In this document: positions 41,024-50,290 of the stretch, piece after piece
Position numbering within the stretch: position 1 is the first letter of the stretch
How the letters are laid out: each line of letters begins with the position of its first letter
Assembly (NCBI RefSeq): GCF_014652615.1
Contig: NZ_BMZD01000005.1
Location: 116,001 to 180,000, forward strand
Source of the DNA: Novosphingobium arvoryzae
GTDB taxonomy: Bacteria > Pseudomonadota > Alphaproteobacteria > Sphingomonadales > Sphingomonadaceae
DNA length: 64,000 nt
Reading direction: 5' to 3'
Notes under the pieces: model-generated
What the model saw: only the letters and a program-made list of their open reading frames with translations
What the model was told of the DNA's origin: nothing
Database searches by the model: none
Translations under genes and position numbers: made by a program

Positions 41024-42391
41024 ATGGAAAGCCATCGTCCGCAGTTGTCGCTGCCACGCATTCTGGAGATGAACCTTGGTTTTCTGGGGCTGCAGTTCAG
41101 CTTTGGCCTGCAGCAGGGCAACATGGGGCCGATCTACAGCTATCTGGGCGCGGACGAATCCCAGCTGCCGATCCTGCAACTCGCCGGGCCGATCACCGGC
41201 CTGCTGATCCAGCCGATCATCGGCGCGATGAGCGACCGCACGCAAAGCCGGTGGGGGCGGCGCACGCCCTATTTCCTGATCGGCGCGGTGCTGTGTTCGC
41301 TGGGGCTGTTCTTCATGCCGCTGTCGAGCTCGATCCTGATGGCGGTGTCCGTCCTGTGGATCCTCGACGCGGGCAACAACATCACGATGGAGCCCTACCG
41401 CGCCTATGTATCGGACCGGCTGAACCCCAACCAGCGGCAGGCCGGGTTCCTGACGCAAAGCGCGTTCACCGGTCTGGCCCAGTGCCTCGCGTTCCTGACC
41501 CCGTCGCTGCTGGTCTGGTTCGGGATGAATCAGGACTGGGTGGACGAACACAACATTCCCTACACCACGCGCGTCGTGTTCATGATCGGCGCGGTGCTGT
41601 CGCTGGCGACGATCCTGTGGTCGGTGCTGCGCGTGCGTGAACTGCCGCTGACCGCCGCCGAACGTGCGCATATCGAAGCCCAGCCCAAGGGCGTGGCCGC
41701 GACGTTCGCCGAAATCGGCCGCGCGATCCGCGATATGCCGCCCGCGATGCGCAAGCTGGCGGTGATGAGCCTGTTCCAGTGGTTCGCGATGTCGGGGTAC
41801 TGGGGCTACGTGATCTATTCGATCGGACGCAGCGTTTACGACACTGCCGATCCGACCAGCTCCGCGTTCCGCAGCGCGGTGCTGACTAATGGCGAAATGG
41901 CGGCGTTCTATAACGCGGTGGCATTCCTGGGGGCTTTCCTGATGGTGCCGCTGGCCCGGCGCTGGGGCGCGGGGCCGCTCCACGCGCTGTGCCTGATGGC
42001 GGGGGGACTCGCGTTCCTCAGCATCCCGCACGTTACCGACAAGGCCATGCTGTTCCTGCCCGCCATCGGTACCGGCCTTGCCTGGGGTTCGATCATGGGC
42101 AATCCCTATGTGATCCTGTCGAACGCGATCCCGCCGCAGCGCACGGGCGTCTACATGGGCATCTTCAACATGATGATCGTGATCCCGATGCTGGTGTTCG
42201 CGGCGGTGATGAGCGAGCTGAACCTGGGCTTCGTGACCATCGGGCTGGGCGCCTATGACCACCTGCTGGGCCACGATCCGCGCAATGTGCTGACGGTATC
42301 GGGCGTGTGCATGTTCCTCGCCGCGCTGGCGGTGCTGTGGGTGCCCGAAGGCCGCGCCTCGGCCCGCGCGCCGGAACTGGCCGCGGCATGA
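41024..42391 (+). CDS. GPH/SUT-type MFS permease for sucrose or alpha-galactosides
   Basis: A 455-residue, 12-helix transporter. LQFSFGLQQGNMGPIYSYLG and the loop SDRTQSRWGRRTPYFLIGA are typical of the group that includes plant sucrose carriers and their alphaproteobacterial relatives. MEPYRAYVSDRLNPNQRQAG is a second conserved block. It probably imports sucrose, raffinose or a maltose-like disaccharide with protons across the inner membrane. GGGGAG at 41012-41017 supports ATG 41024; the longer open frame upstream runs antisense to the PEPC-like gene and is rejected. The stop overlaps the GH36 start (ATGA), and a CAATCGATTG operator lies upstream. Confidence 0.9.
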   Translation: MESHRPQLSLPRILEMNLGFLGLQFSFGLQQGNMGPIYSYLGADESQLPILQLAGPITGLLIQPIIGAMSDRTQSRWGRRTPYFLIGAVLCSLGLFFMPLSSSILMAVSVLWILDAGNNITMEPYRAYVSDRLNPNQRQAGFLTQSAFTGLAQCLAFLTPSLLVWFGMNQDWVDEHNIPYTTRVVFMIGAVLSLATILWSVLRVRELPLTAAERAHIEAQPKGVAATFAEIGRAIRDMPPAMRKLAVMSLFQWFAMSGYWGYVIYSIGRSVYDTADPTSSAFRSAVLTNGEMAAFYNAVAFLGAFLMVPLARRWGAGPLHALCLMAGGLAFLSIPHVTDKAMLFLPAIGTGLAWGSIMGNPYVILSNAIPPQRTGVYMGIFNMMIVIPMLVFAAVMSELNLGFVTIGLGAYDHLLGHDPRNVLTVSGVCMFLAALAVLWVPEGRASARAPELAAA

Positions 42392-44478
42392 GCGGTTCGC
42401 TCGCCTCGATCCATTCGGAGCAGGCCAGCCTGGTGCTGGAATGCCGCGCCACGGGTGCGCCGCTGTGGCGGCACCTGGGCGCGCGGGTCGATCCCGCCGG
42501 GCTGGCCGCGCTGGCCGATACCCGCACGGCGGCCTCGTTCTCGCTGGACGGTGATGTGCCGCTGGCGACCGTGCCGCCCGCCGGGCTGGGGTGGTTCGGC
42601 CCGGCAGCGGTGGCCTTGCGCCGGGCGGGCCGCGCGCTGGTGCCCGCATTTGGCGCGGTGGCGGTGGAGCAAGGCGAGGGCGCGATTGTGGTCCGGCTGG
42701 CCGATGTGGCCGAAGGGCTGGCGCTGGAGCAGCGCTTCACGCTGACCCCCGGCGGGGCGATCCTGTGCGATGCCATGCTGACCAATGCGGGGACTGAGGC
42801 CGTGGGCGTGGACTGGCTGGCCAGCGCGCTGCTGCCACTGTCCGCCGCGTCTGACCGGATCGTGTCGTGGCGCGGGCGGCATAACGCCGAACTGGTCGAA
42901 GTGACGGAAGCCATGCCGCAGCAGGCGTGGCGGCGCGAAGGCCGTCGGGGACTGACCGGGCATGGCGGCGCGCCGGGGCTGGTGGTGCTGGAAGCCGGGG
43001 CGGATCATGCCTCCGGCACAGTGCTGGCGCTGCAACTCGCCTGGTCGGGCGATGCGCGCCTGTCCGTGGAGCGTGACGACGAGGGCGCGTGGGTGCTGAG
43101 CGCGGGCGCGGCCTTGCTGCCGGGTGAAGTCACGCTGGAACCGGGCGAAAGTTACACCGCCCCGCAGGCGATCCTTGGGTTGTCCACGCAGGGCCGCAAC
43201 GGTGCGATGGCGCAGCACCACGCCGCGTTGCGCGCGCGGCTGGATTGGCCGGGCGGGGCGATGCGCCCGCGCCCTGTCCACCTCAACAGCTGGGAAGCCT
43301 GCTATTTCGACCACGATGCCGATCGGATCGCCGCGCTGGCCGAAGCGGCGGCGGGCGTGGGGATCGAACGCTTCATCCTCGACGACGGCTGGTTCCGGGC
43401 GCGCAATGACGACACCGCCGGTCTGGGGGACTGGACTGCCGATCCGGTCAAGTATCCGGACGGGCTGAAGCCGCTGGCCGACCGGGTGGTCGCGCTGGGG
43501 ATGGAATTCGGGCTGTGGGTCGAACCGGAAATGGTCAATCCCGACAGCGACCTCTACCGCGCGCACCCGGACTGGGCGCTGCCGGGGCGGGAGCATCCGA
43601 CCGCGCGCAGCCAGCTGGTGCTGGACCTGCGCCGCGCGGAGGTGCGGGACTATCTGTTCGGCGCGCTCGATGCGCTGCTGCGCGATCTGCCGATCAGTTA
43701 CCTCAAATGGGATCACAACCGCGATCTCGCGCCCGCTGGCGGCGCGGCGCAAGTGCAGGGCACGTATGATCTACTGGCGCGGCTGCGCGCCGCGCATCCG
43801 GCGGTGGAGATTGAAAGCTGCGCGGGCGGCGGCGGACGCTCGGACGCGGGGATCGCGGCCCATACCCACCGGTTCTGGACCAGCGACAACATCGACGCGG
43901 TCAGCCGGGTCGGCATCCAGCGCGGGTTCCTGGCGTTCCTGCCGCCCGAAGTGATGGGATCGCATATCGGCGCCAGCCCCGCGCACGCTACCGGGCGCGG
44001 ACAGTCGATGGGCTTCCGCGCCGCCGTCGCCATGCCGGGGCATTTCGGGGTAGAGCTGGACCCGCGCGCCTTGTCGGACGTGGACCGGGCCGAACTGGCG
44101 GGCTGGATCGCGTTTCACAAGCAGTGGCGCGCCTTGCTCCACGGCGGTTCGGTCTGGCTGGGCGAGGGCGCGGACGGGCTGGTCTGGCAGGCGCAGGGCT
44201 GCCGCGACGAGTTCCTGCTGTTCGCGCTGCGCGCTGCCCCCGCGCAGGACCGCCGGCCGCAGCCGCTGCGTCTGCCGTTCCTGGCGGACGCGGGGGCCTG
44301 CACCATCGAACTGCTGCGCATCGCGGGCGGTGAGGGCGGCCATGCCGCGCACCGGCCCGCGCTGTGGGATGGCGGGGCGCAGGTGTTCAGCGGATCGTGG
44401 CTGGCCCACGCGGGTTTGCCGCTGCCGCCGCTCAAGGCCGAAAGCGCGGCAATCTTTCACGTGAAGGTGGCGGCATGA
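42388..44478 (+). CDS. Alpha-galactosidase, glycoside hydrolase family 36
   Basis: Removes terminal alpha-1,6-galactose from melibiose, raffinose and stachyose. The 696-residue protein has a long N-terminal beta-sandwich. The barrel then carries RPVHLNSWEACYFDH, FILDDGWFRARNDD and GLWVEPEMVNPDSDLY. The nucleophile Asp442 is in YLKWDHNRDL, and the acid/base Asp500 in FWTSDNIDAVSR. ESCAGGGGRSD binds substrate. There is no signal peptide, so it acts in the cytoplasm after uptake. It overlaps the permease before it and galT after it by ATGA. Confidence 0.93.
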   Translation: MSGSLASIHSEQASLVLECRATGAPLWRHLGARVDPAGLAALADTRTAASFSLDGDVPLATVPPAGLGWFGPAAVALRRAGRALVPAFGAVAVEQGEGAIVVRLADVAEGLALEQRFTLTPGGAILCDAMLTNAGTEAVGVDWLASALLPLSAASDRIVSWRGRHNAELVEVTEAMPQQAWRREGRRGLTGHGGAPGLVVLEAGADHASGTVLALQLAWSGDARLSVERDDEGAWVLSAGAALLPGEVTLEPGESYTAPQAILGLSTQGRNGAMAQHHAALRARLDWPGGAMRPRPVHLNSWEACYFDHDADRIAALAEAAAGVGIERFILDDGWFRARNDDTAGLGDWTADPVKYPDGLKPLADRVVALGMEFGLWVEPEMVNPDSDLYRAHPDWALPGREHPTARSQLVLDLRRAEVRDYLFGALDALLRDLPISYLKWDHNRDLAPAGGAAQVQGTYDLLARLRAAHPAVEIESCAGGGGRSDAGIAAHTHRFWTSDNIDAVSRVGIQRGFLAFLPPEVMGSHIGASPAHATGRGQSMGFRAAVAMPGHFGVELDPRALSDVDRAELAGWIAFHKQWRALLHGGSVWLGEGADGLVWQAQGCRDEFLLFALRAAPAQDRRPQPLRLPFLADAGACTIELLRIAGGEGGHAAHRPALWDGGAQVFSGSWLAHAGLPLPPLKAESAAIFHVKVAA

Positions 44479-45494
44479 GTCTGGCCGACCTGCCCCACCG
44501 CCGCCGCAACCTGCTGACCGGCGAATGGCTGCTGGTGTCGCCGCACCGGGCCAAGCGCCCTTGGCAGGGCGAAGCCGCCGCGCCCGCGCCGCCGCCCGCC
44601 CCGGCGCACGATCCGGCCTGCCATCTCTGCCCCGGCAACACCCGCGCGACCGGGGAAGCGAACCCTGATTATTCCGGCACCTTCGTGTTCCGGAACGACT
44701 TCGCCGCGCTGCTGGACGAAGGCGGTGAGGATGACAGTCCGGCCAGCCTGTTCGAAACCCGGCCCGCCACCGGCGAGGCGCGGGTGATCTGTTTCGCGCC
44801 CGATCACGGCCAGACCCTCGCCCGCCTGCCGGTGGACGCGGTCCGCCGCGTGGTGGACACCTGGTGTGCCCTCTCGGCCGAGCTTGGTGCCCGCTGGGCG
44901 CACGTCCAGCTGTTCGAGAACAAGGGCGCGATGATGGGCGCGTCCAGCCCGCACCCCCACGGGCAGGTCTGGGCGAGCGACTTCGTCCCCGAACTCCCGG
45001 CCCGCGAAGACGCCCGCCAGCGCGAATGGCTGGCAGAGCGCGGCACCGTCCTGCTCGACGATGTTGCTGCCGCCGAACTGGCCGCCGGGCAGCGGGTGGT
45101 CGAAGTCAACGACCACTGGCTCGCGGTGGTCCCGCACTGGGCCGCCTGGCCGTTCGAAACCCTGCTGATCGCGCGCGATCCGGTCGCCCGGCTGGAGCAG
45201 CTGGACGGCGCCGCGCGCGCCGCGCTGGCCGAGATTCTGGGCCGCCTGCTGCGCCGCTATGACGCCTTGTTCGGCTGCGATTTCCCCTATTCGATGGGCT
45301 GGCACGGCGCCCCCCACGGGCAGGGCGAGGACACCGCGCACTGGCGGCTCCACGCCCATTTCCTGCCCCCGCTGCTGCGCTCCGCCACGGTACGCAAGCA
45401 CATGGTCGGCTTCGAACTGCTGGCCGAAACCCAGCGCGACATCACCCCCGAAAGCGCCGCCCAGCGCCTTTGCGCAAGTGACGTTTGCGCATGA
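44475..45494 (+). CDS. galT: Galactose-1-phosphate uridylyltransferase
   Basis: Leloir pathway step: galactose 1-phosphate plus UDP-glucose gives UDP-galactose plus glucose 1-phosphate. The 339-residue protein shows NLLTGEWLLVSPHRAKRPW, zinc-type CHLCPGN, FENKGAMMGASSPHPHGQVW with the catalytic His pair (about 160 and 162), and HWRLHAHFLPP near the end. The start at 44475 overlaps the GH36 stop; the earlier in-frame start lies inside GH36. galE is not in this window. Confidence 0.94.
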   Translation: MSLADLPHRRRNLLTGEWLLVSPHRAKRPWQGEAAAPAPPPAPAHDPACHLCPGNTRATGEANPDYSGTFVFRNDFAALLDEGGEDDSPASLFETRPATGEARVICFAPDHGQTLARLPVDAVRRVVDTWCALSAELGARWAHVQLFENKGAMMGASSPHPHGQVWASDFVPELPAREDARQREWLAERGTVLLDDVAAAELAAGQRVVEVNDHWLAVVPHWAAWPFETLLIARDPVARLEQLDGAARAALAEILGRLLRRYDALFGCDFPYSMGWHGAPHGQGEDTAHWRLHAHFLPPLLRSATVRKHMVGFELLAETQRDITPESAAQRLCASDVCA

Positions 45495-46630
45495 CTTTCA
45501 TCAACAAAACCCGCGAAGGCTTCATCCGCACCTTCGGTCACGAACCCGACGGAGTGGTGTTCGCCCCCGGCCGCGTCAACCTGATCGGCGAGCATGTCGA
45601 CTACAACGACGGGCTGGTCCTGCCGATGCCGATCAGCGCGGGAACCGCCGTGGCGTGGAGCGCGCAGGGCGGCGGGCGGATCGATGCGATTGCCCTCGAT
45701 CTCGACAGCGCCCGCGATGCCTTCATGCTGGGCGAAACGGCACCGCACCAGCCGGCCGACTGGCGATCCTACTTGCGCGGCATGCCCGCCGAAATGGCCG
45801 CGCGCGGACTGGCCGCAGGCGGTGCGAAGCTGGCCATTGCTGGGTCGATTCCGCGCGGATCGGGACTGTCCTCGTCGGCCTCGCTGTGCATCGCGCTGGG
45901 CCGCGCCGTGCAGGCCGCCGCCAGCGCGCCGCCCGCTTCGCCGCGTGACCTTGCCCGCGCGGCGCAAGCGGCGGAGCACAACTGGGCCGGGGTTCACTGC
46001 GGGATCATGGACCAGATGGCCGTTGCCGCTGGCGAAGCGGGCAGCGCGCTGCTGCTTGATTGCCGCGATCTGGCGACCCGGACGGTGCCCCTGCCGGCGG
46101 ACTGGGCGGTGCTGATCGTGCAATCCGGCGTGCGGCGCGGGCTGGTGGATGGCCACTACAACCAGCGCCGCCGCGATTGCGAAGTCGCCGTCGCCGCGCT
46201 GGCCGTGCCGTCGCTGCGCGAGGCGAGCCTTGCTTTGGTCGAAGCGGCCGATCTCGATCCCGTGGTGCGCCGCCGGGCGCGTCATGTGGTGACCGAGATC
46301 GCGCGGACCGAGGCCGCCGTCGCGGCGATCGGTGCGGGCGACCTGGCCGCGCTGGGGCGGCTGTTCGCAGCCAGCCATGCGTCGATGCGGGATGATTTCG
46401 AAATCAGCGTGCCAGCGGTCGATGCCCTGGTCGCCAGCCTGACGGCGGTGATTGGCCGCGAGGGCGGCGCGCGGATGACCGGCGGCGGCTTTGGCGGTGC
46501 GGTCGTGGCTGTCCTGGCAGCCCGCGAAGTGCCGCGCGTCAGTGCTGCTTTGCGCGAACGATACCGGACGCCCGATGGCGCTCCGCTTGACATCAGACAC
46601 GAACGGGCAGGCGGGTTGCCGCCGGAGTAA
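45491..46630 (+). CDS. galK: Galactokinase
   Basis: Phosphorylates galactose at C1. The 379-residue GHMP kinase has the galactokinase signature GRVNLIGEHVDYNDG, the ATP loop GSIPRGSGLSSSASLCIA, and C-terminal MTGGGFGGAVVAVL. CGIMDQMA carries the catalytic Asp. The start ATG 45491 overlaps the galT stop (ATGA). It follows GH36 and galT directly, so it should handle galactose freed by the alpha-galactosidase. Confidence 0.94.
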   Translation: MTFINKTREGFIRTFGHEPDGVVFAPGRVNLIGEHVDYNDGLVLPMPISAGTAVAWSAQGGGRIDAIALDLDSARDAFMLGETAPHQPADWRSYLRGMPAEMAARGLAAGGAKLAIAGSIPRGSGLSSSASLCIALGRAVQAAASAPPASPRDLARAAQAAEHNWAGVHCGIMDQMAVAAGEAGSALLLDCRDLATRTVPLPADWAVLIVQSGVRRGLVDGHYNQRRRDCEVAVAALAVPSLREASLALVEAADLDPVVRRRARHVVTEIARTEAAVAAIGAGDLAALGRLFAASHASMRDDFEISVPAVDALVASLTAVIGREGGARMTGGGFGGAVVAVLAAREVPRVSAALRERYRTPDGAPLDIRHERAGGLPPE

Positions 46631-46634
46631 GACA

Positions 46635-47795
46635 ATGACTGCGATTGAAAATTCCCTCTCCGCCGCTTCGGAACCGCACGGCTTTGATCCCGGTGGGGTC
46701 GCACGCTGGCATCCGCAATCGATTGCTGCCGTCCCCGGCCAGACCGAGATCGCACTGATCGGCGCGGACGATGTCTGCCCGGTCATCCCCGGGATCGACC
46801 TGTGGGACAGCTGGCCGCTGGCGCATGAGGATGGCCGCACGGTGGTGCACGGCGGCCGCCAGTACTGGTTCTTCCTGAGCGCGCCGATCTTTCCCGATCC
46901 CGGCCAGCGCCACGATCACGCGCGCATTCGCCTCGCCTCGCTGGGGGAAGATGGCTGGCGCGACCATGGCAATGCCATGCCTGACGGGTTCAGCCCCGGC
47001 ACGCGCGAATGGGCCGGCTCGGCGGTGCTGCATGACGATGGCGCCAGCGTCTCGCTGCTGTTCACCGCTGCGGGCCGGCGCGGTGGTCCGCCCTCGTTCG
47101 AGCAGCGCCTGTTCGTGGCGCGCGGGGTGCTGGGCGTCGATGGGCCGGGGCAGTGGAGCAGCGTCGAGGAACTCGTCCGGGCCGACGACGCGCGCTACAC
47201 CATTGCCGCCGAAGCATCGGGCAAGCCGGGGCTGATCAAGGCGTTCCGCGATCCCGCATGGTTCTTCGATCCCGCCACCGGGCAACGGCACGTGCTGTTC
47301 ACCGGCAGCGCGGGGTGGTCCGACCACGACTATAACGGCGTGGTCGGCATCGCGACCCTGCGCGGGACGGAGTGGGTGCTGGGCGATCCGCTGGTCGAGG
47401 CGGTGGGCGTCAACAACGAGCTGGAACGCGCGCACGTGGTGGTGCGGGGGGGACGCTATTACCTGTTCTGGTCGACCCAGACCCGCACCTTCGCGCCAGA
47501 GAGCGTCAAGGGGCCGAACGGGCTTTACGCGATGGTCGCGGAGAGCCTGTCCGGCCCGTGGCGTCCGGTCAACGGCAGCGGGCTGGTGGCGGGCAATCCG
47601 GCGGCAGAGCCGACGCAGGGTTACAGCTGGTGGGTGACAGGCGAAGACGAAGTGTGGAGCTTCATAGACCACTGGGGCATGCAGGGGCGCAGCTTCGAGG
47701 CGCAGCCCGAATTGCTGCGCGCGCAGTTCGGCGGGACGCCCGCACCGGTTTTCCGCCTGGTCTTTGCGGGCGACAGCGTGACGATCGCGGCCTGA
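46635..47795 (+). CDS. Glycoside hydrolase family 68 (levansucrase/beta-fructofuranosidase type)
   Basis: A 386-residue five-bladed propeller enzyme that cleaves sucrose and may transfer fructose. The nucleophile is Asp58 in LWDSWPL. EWAGSAVLHDD and the transition-state Asp206 in AFRDPAWFFD follow. The acid/base Glu264 is in NNELERAHVV. There is no signal peptide. The GH68 enzymes of the sphingomonad relative Zymomonas also lack a classical one yet are found outside the cell, so location is open. Hydrolysis rather than levan synthesis fits its place between galK and a GH32 gene. GGAG at 46624-46627 supports ATG 46635. A perfect operator-like GCAATCGATTGC lies inside the gene at 46715. Confidence 0.9.
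   Translation: MTAIENSLSAASEPHGFDPGGVARWHPQSIAAVPGQTEIALIGADDVCPVIPGIDLWDSWPLAHEDGRTVVHGGRQYWFFLSAPIFPDPGQRHDHARIRLASLGEDGWRDHGNAMPDGFSPGTREWAGSAVLHDDGASVSLLFTAAGRRGGPPSFEQRLFVARGVLGVDGPGQWSSVEELVRADDARYTIAAEASGKPGLIKAFRDPAWFFDPATGQRHVLFTGSAGWSDHDYNGVVGIATLRGTEWVLGDPLVEAVGVNNELERAHVVVRGGRYYLFWSTQTRTFAPESVKGPNGLYAMVAESLSGPWRPVNGSGLVAGNPAAEPTQGYSWWVTGEDEVWSFIDHWGMQGRSFEAQPELLRAQFGGTPAPVFRLVFAGDSVTIAA
46715..46726 (+). promoter_or_regulatory. Intragenic CAATCGATTG operator in the GH68 gene
   Basis: GCAATCGATTGC is a perfect 12-base palindrome 80 bases inside the GH68 coding sequence, reading Pro-Gln-Ser-Ile-Ala. It is identical in core to the operators near the LacI gene. A random match of a given 12-mer in 64 kb is unlikely. 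Bound repressor could block elongation or act as an auxiliary site. Confidence 0.6.
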
Positions 47796-47799
47796 CATC

Positions 47800-49089
47800 A
47801 TGCGCCCCCGCTATCACTTCGCGCCCGCAGCCAACTGGCTGAGCGATCCCAACGGCCTGGTCCATCATGCGGGCGAATGGCACCTGTTCTATCAATACAA
47901 TCCGTTTGGCGAGGACTGGGGCCACATGAGCTGGGGCCATGCGGTCAGCCCGGACCTGGGCGCATGGGAGGAGCTGCCGCCCGCCCTGCTGGAGGATGAA
48001 CGGCACGCGATCTTTTCCGGCTCGGCCGTGATCGACCATGCGGGCAGCGCCGGGCTGGGCCGCGATGCGATGGTGGCGCTGTACACCGGGGCGGTGGTGA
48101 ACGGTCCGGCGCACCAGTCGCAGTGCCTGGCGTGGAGCACCGACCACGGGCGCAACTGGCACAAGTTTGACGGCAACCCCGTGCTGGACCGGCAGATGGA
48201 GGATTTCCGCGATCCGAACGTGTTCTGGCACGCGGCGTCGCAGCGCTGGATCATGGTCGTGGTGCTGTCCAACGAACAGCGCGCGCTGCTTTATGGCTCG
48301 ACGGACCTGAAAGCCTGGGAAGAACTCTCGGAAATCCCCACCCTGGGCGCGGCGGGCGAGATCTGGGAATGCCCGCTGCTGATCGAACTGCCGGTCGAGG
48401 GCACTGGCGCAACGCGCTGGCTGTTCAAGGTGGACGTGCTGCGCGGCGCGCCGGGATCGGGTGCGCTGGGATTGACCGGGACGTTCGATGGCATCCGCTT
48501 CACACCCGATGCGGGCGGCTGGCAGGTGCTGGACATGGGCAGCGATTTCTACGCCGCGATTGCCTGGCACGAACCGCGCGATGCAGCCGGCCGGCCGGTG
48601 TGGATCGGCTGGATGGGCAACCACGCCTATCAGGGCCGGTTGCCGCAGCAAGGCTGGCGCGGCGCGATGAGCGTGCCGCGCCGCCTGTCACTGGTGCGGT
48701 CGGGCAACGGCTATCGGCTGCGCCAGGAACAGGAGCCCGCGGCGGTGCGCGCGGTTCCGGCGGCAGCGCTGGATGCGGCAACGATCCCGGCCGCCGCGCG
48801 CCTTGCACTGCCGGGCGGAACGGACCTGACCCTTGCGATCGGCGATGCCGACGGGCGGCTGCTGGTGCTGGAACGGCAGGGGGACCGGCTGGCCGTGACC
48901 CGCCGTGATCCGGTCTCGCCGTTTCTGGACATGGTCTGCCGGGCGCAACTCGACCCGGCCTGCGCGCTTACCCTGTGGCTGGATGCGGGCAGCGTGGAAG
49001 TGCTGGATGAAACCGGCACGCTGGCGCTGACCATGCAGCACCGCATGGCGGGCGAACACTGGTCGCTGCGGTATCGAACCGGAGCTTAA
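47800..49089 (+). CDS. Glycoside hydrolase family 32 (invertase/fructanase)
   Basis: Hydrolyses terminal beta-fructosides such as sucrose, raffinose or inulin. The 429-residue protein has the nucleophile Asp16 in NWLSDPNGLVH, FRDPNVFW with Asp138, and acid/base Glu190 in EIWECPLL. A C-terminal beta-sandwich follows. There is no signal peptide, so it acts in the cytoplasm. It starts 4 bases after the GH68 stop, and its stop overlaps the convergent LacI gene stop. Having GH68 and GH32 side by side points to use of sucrose-containing oligosaccharides. Confidence 0.92.
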   Translation: MRPRYHFAPAANWLSDPNGLVHHAGEWHLFYQYNPFGEDWGHMSWGHAVSPDLGAWEELPPALLEDERHAIFSGSAVIDHAGSAGLGRDAMVALYTGAVVNGPAHQSQCLAWSTDHGRNWHKFDGNPVLDRQMEDFRDPNVFWHAASQRWIMVVVLSNEQRALLYGSTDLKAWEELSEIPTLGAAGEIWECPLLIELPVEGTGATRWLFKVDVLRGAPGSGALGLTGTFDGIRFTPDAGGWQVLDMGSDFYAAIAWHEPRDAAGRPVWIGWMGNHAYQGRLPQQGWRGAMSVPRRLSLVRSGNGYRLRQEQEPAAVRAVPAAALDAATIPAAARLALPGGTDLTLAIGDADGRLLVLERQGDRLAVTRRDPVSPFLDMVCRAQLDPACALTLWLDAGSVEVLDETGTLALTMQHRMAGEHWSLRYRTGA

Positions 49090-50108
49090 GCGGTATCGCG
49101 CCGGATCAGCTCGGGCCGCATGACCACCGAAGGAGCGTCTTCACCGGCGATCCGTTCGAACAGGGCGCCGACCATGGCCCGCGCCCCTTCGGCGATATGC
49201 TGGCTGATCGTGGTCAGGCGCGGGATGATCTGTTCGGCCAGCGGCAGGTCGTCGAACCCGGTGACGGCAATGTCGCCCGGTACGACAATTCCGCGATCAG
49301 CCAGCGCGCGAACCGTGTTCATGGCAATCAGGTCCGAACCAGCCGCGATCCCGTCGATCGTCCCGTTGAAGGCGGCGACATGGGCCGCGATCTCCTCGGC
49401 CATGACATCGGAGGCGAGGTGCACGTGCAGCGGCTTTGGCTGGGGCAGACCAGCGGCGCTGGCCGCATCGCACAGCCCCAGAAACCGTTCGTTCAGTTCG
49501 ATCGCGTCGATCTCGCCCAGAAAGGCCAGGTTGCGGCAGCCCCGGGCAATCAGGCATTCGCCCGCCAGCCGCCCGCCCAGCCGGTTATCGACGCCGACCG
49601 TGCACTGGGCCGCGCCGGGCCGGTTGCTGCCCCACACCACCATCGGGCGATAGCGTTTGGCCACCTGCTCGATCGCGTCGTACTGGTTGGACTGGCCGAT
49701 CAGCAGGACACCGTCCAGCATGCCGGAATCGACAATCCGTTCCAGCCAGTCATCCGCATCGGGGATCACGCGGCTGAGCATGATGTCATAGCCGTTTTCC
49801 GTCAGGGCATCGGCCAGATGCCCCAGGATGGCCATGAAGAACGGGTCGGACAGGTGCTGGCGCTGTTCATGCCCCAGCGGCACGACCACGCCGATTACCC
49901 GGGTTTCCTGCACGCGCAGCCGGCGCGCCATCTGGTTGGGGCGAAAGCCGTGCTCCCGCGCCAGCGCCTGGATGCGTTCCCGTGTGTCCTTGTTCACCAG
50001 CGTCTTGCCGGCCAGCGCACGCGAAACCGTGCCGGCGGAAACGCCAGCCAGGCGGGCCAGTTCGGCAATGTTGCGGATCCGTCCGGGGGGCGGTGAACTC
50101 TGGGTCAT
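49086..50108 (-). CDS. LacI-family repressor of the raffinose/sucrose regulon
   Basis: A 340-residue LacI/GalR regulator. The helix-turn-helix is at about residues 13-32 (NIAELARLAGVSAGTVSRAL), the hinge is NQMARRLRVQETRVIG, and the sugar-binding core ends in VTGFDDLPLAEQIIPRLT. It lies between GH32 (convergent) and the TonB receptor (divergent). Two CAATCGATTG palindromes in the shared 182-base upstream region allow control of itself and the receptor. Identical motifs lie before the permease, halogenase and fructokinase genes. The effector could be fructose, sucrose or an alpha-galactoside. Confidence 0.92.
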   Translation of the reverse strand: MTQSSPPPGRIRNIAELARLAGVSAGTVSRALAGKTLVNKDTRERIQALAREHGFRPNQMARRLRVQETRVIGVVVPLGHEQRQHLSDPFFMAILGHLADALTENGYDIMLSRVIPDADDWLERIVDSGMLDGVLLIGQSNQYDAIEQVAKRYRPMVVWGSNRPGAAQCTVGVDNRLGGRLAGECLIARGCRNLAFLGEIDAIELNERFLGLCDAASAAGLPQPKPLHVHLASDVMAEEIAAHVAAFNGTIDGIAAGSDLIAMNTVRALADRGIVVPGDIAVTGFDDLPLAEQIIPRLTTISQHIAEGARAMVGALFERIAGEDAPSVVMRPELIRRDTA

Positions 50109-50182
50109 TGGCGATGTGATGCGTTGCGCGCGGCGCGCCTGTCAACCACCGATGTTGCATGAACGTCACAGTGCAACCCCTA

Positions 50183-50221
50183 CAACAATCGATTGCAGAT
50201 TCTATTTGCAATCGATTGTTG
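50183..50221. promoter_or_regulatory. Double CAATCGATTG operator between LacI and TonB receptor
   Basis: CAACAATCGATTGCA (50183-50197) and TGCAATCGATTGTTG (50207-50221) are exact reverse complements, 9 bases apart. Each contains the palindrome CAATCGATTG, at 50186-50195 and 50209-50218. The centres are 23 bases apart, about two helical turns, so two repressor dimers could bind one face of the DNA. Placed between divergent genes, the pair should control both. No convincing -35/-10 pair was defined. Confidence 0.85.
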
Positions 50222-50290
50222 CTTGTGTCACTCGCCATCCCGACTTGCAACGTGCAAGCGTACTGCGATCCTTGAGTGAGGGAGAGGTTT

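Noticed and set aside
46600..46615. GACACGAACGGG at the end of galK, resembling the end of the REP-like arm
   Set aside because: Only about 12 bases match, there is no second arm, and it is coding; most likely chance.
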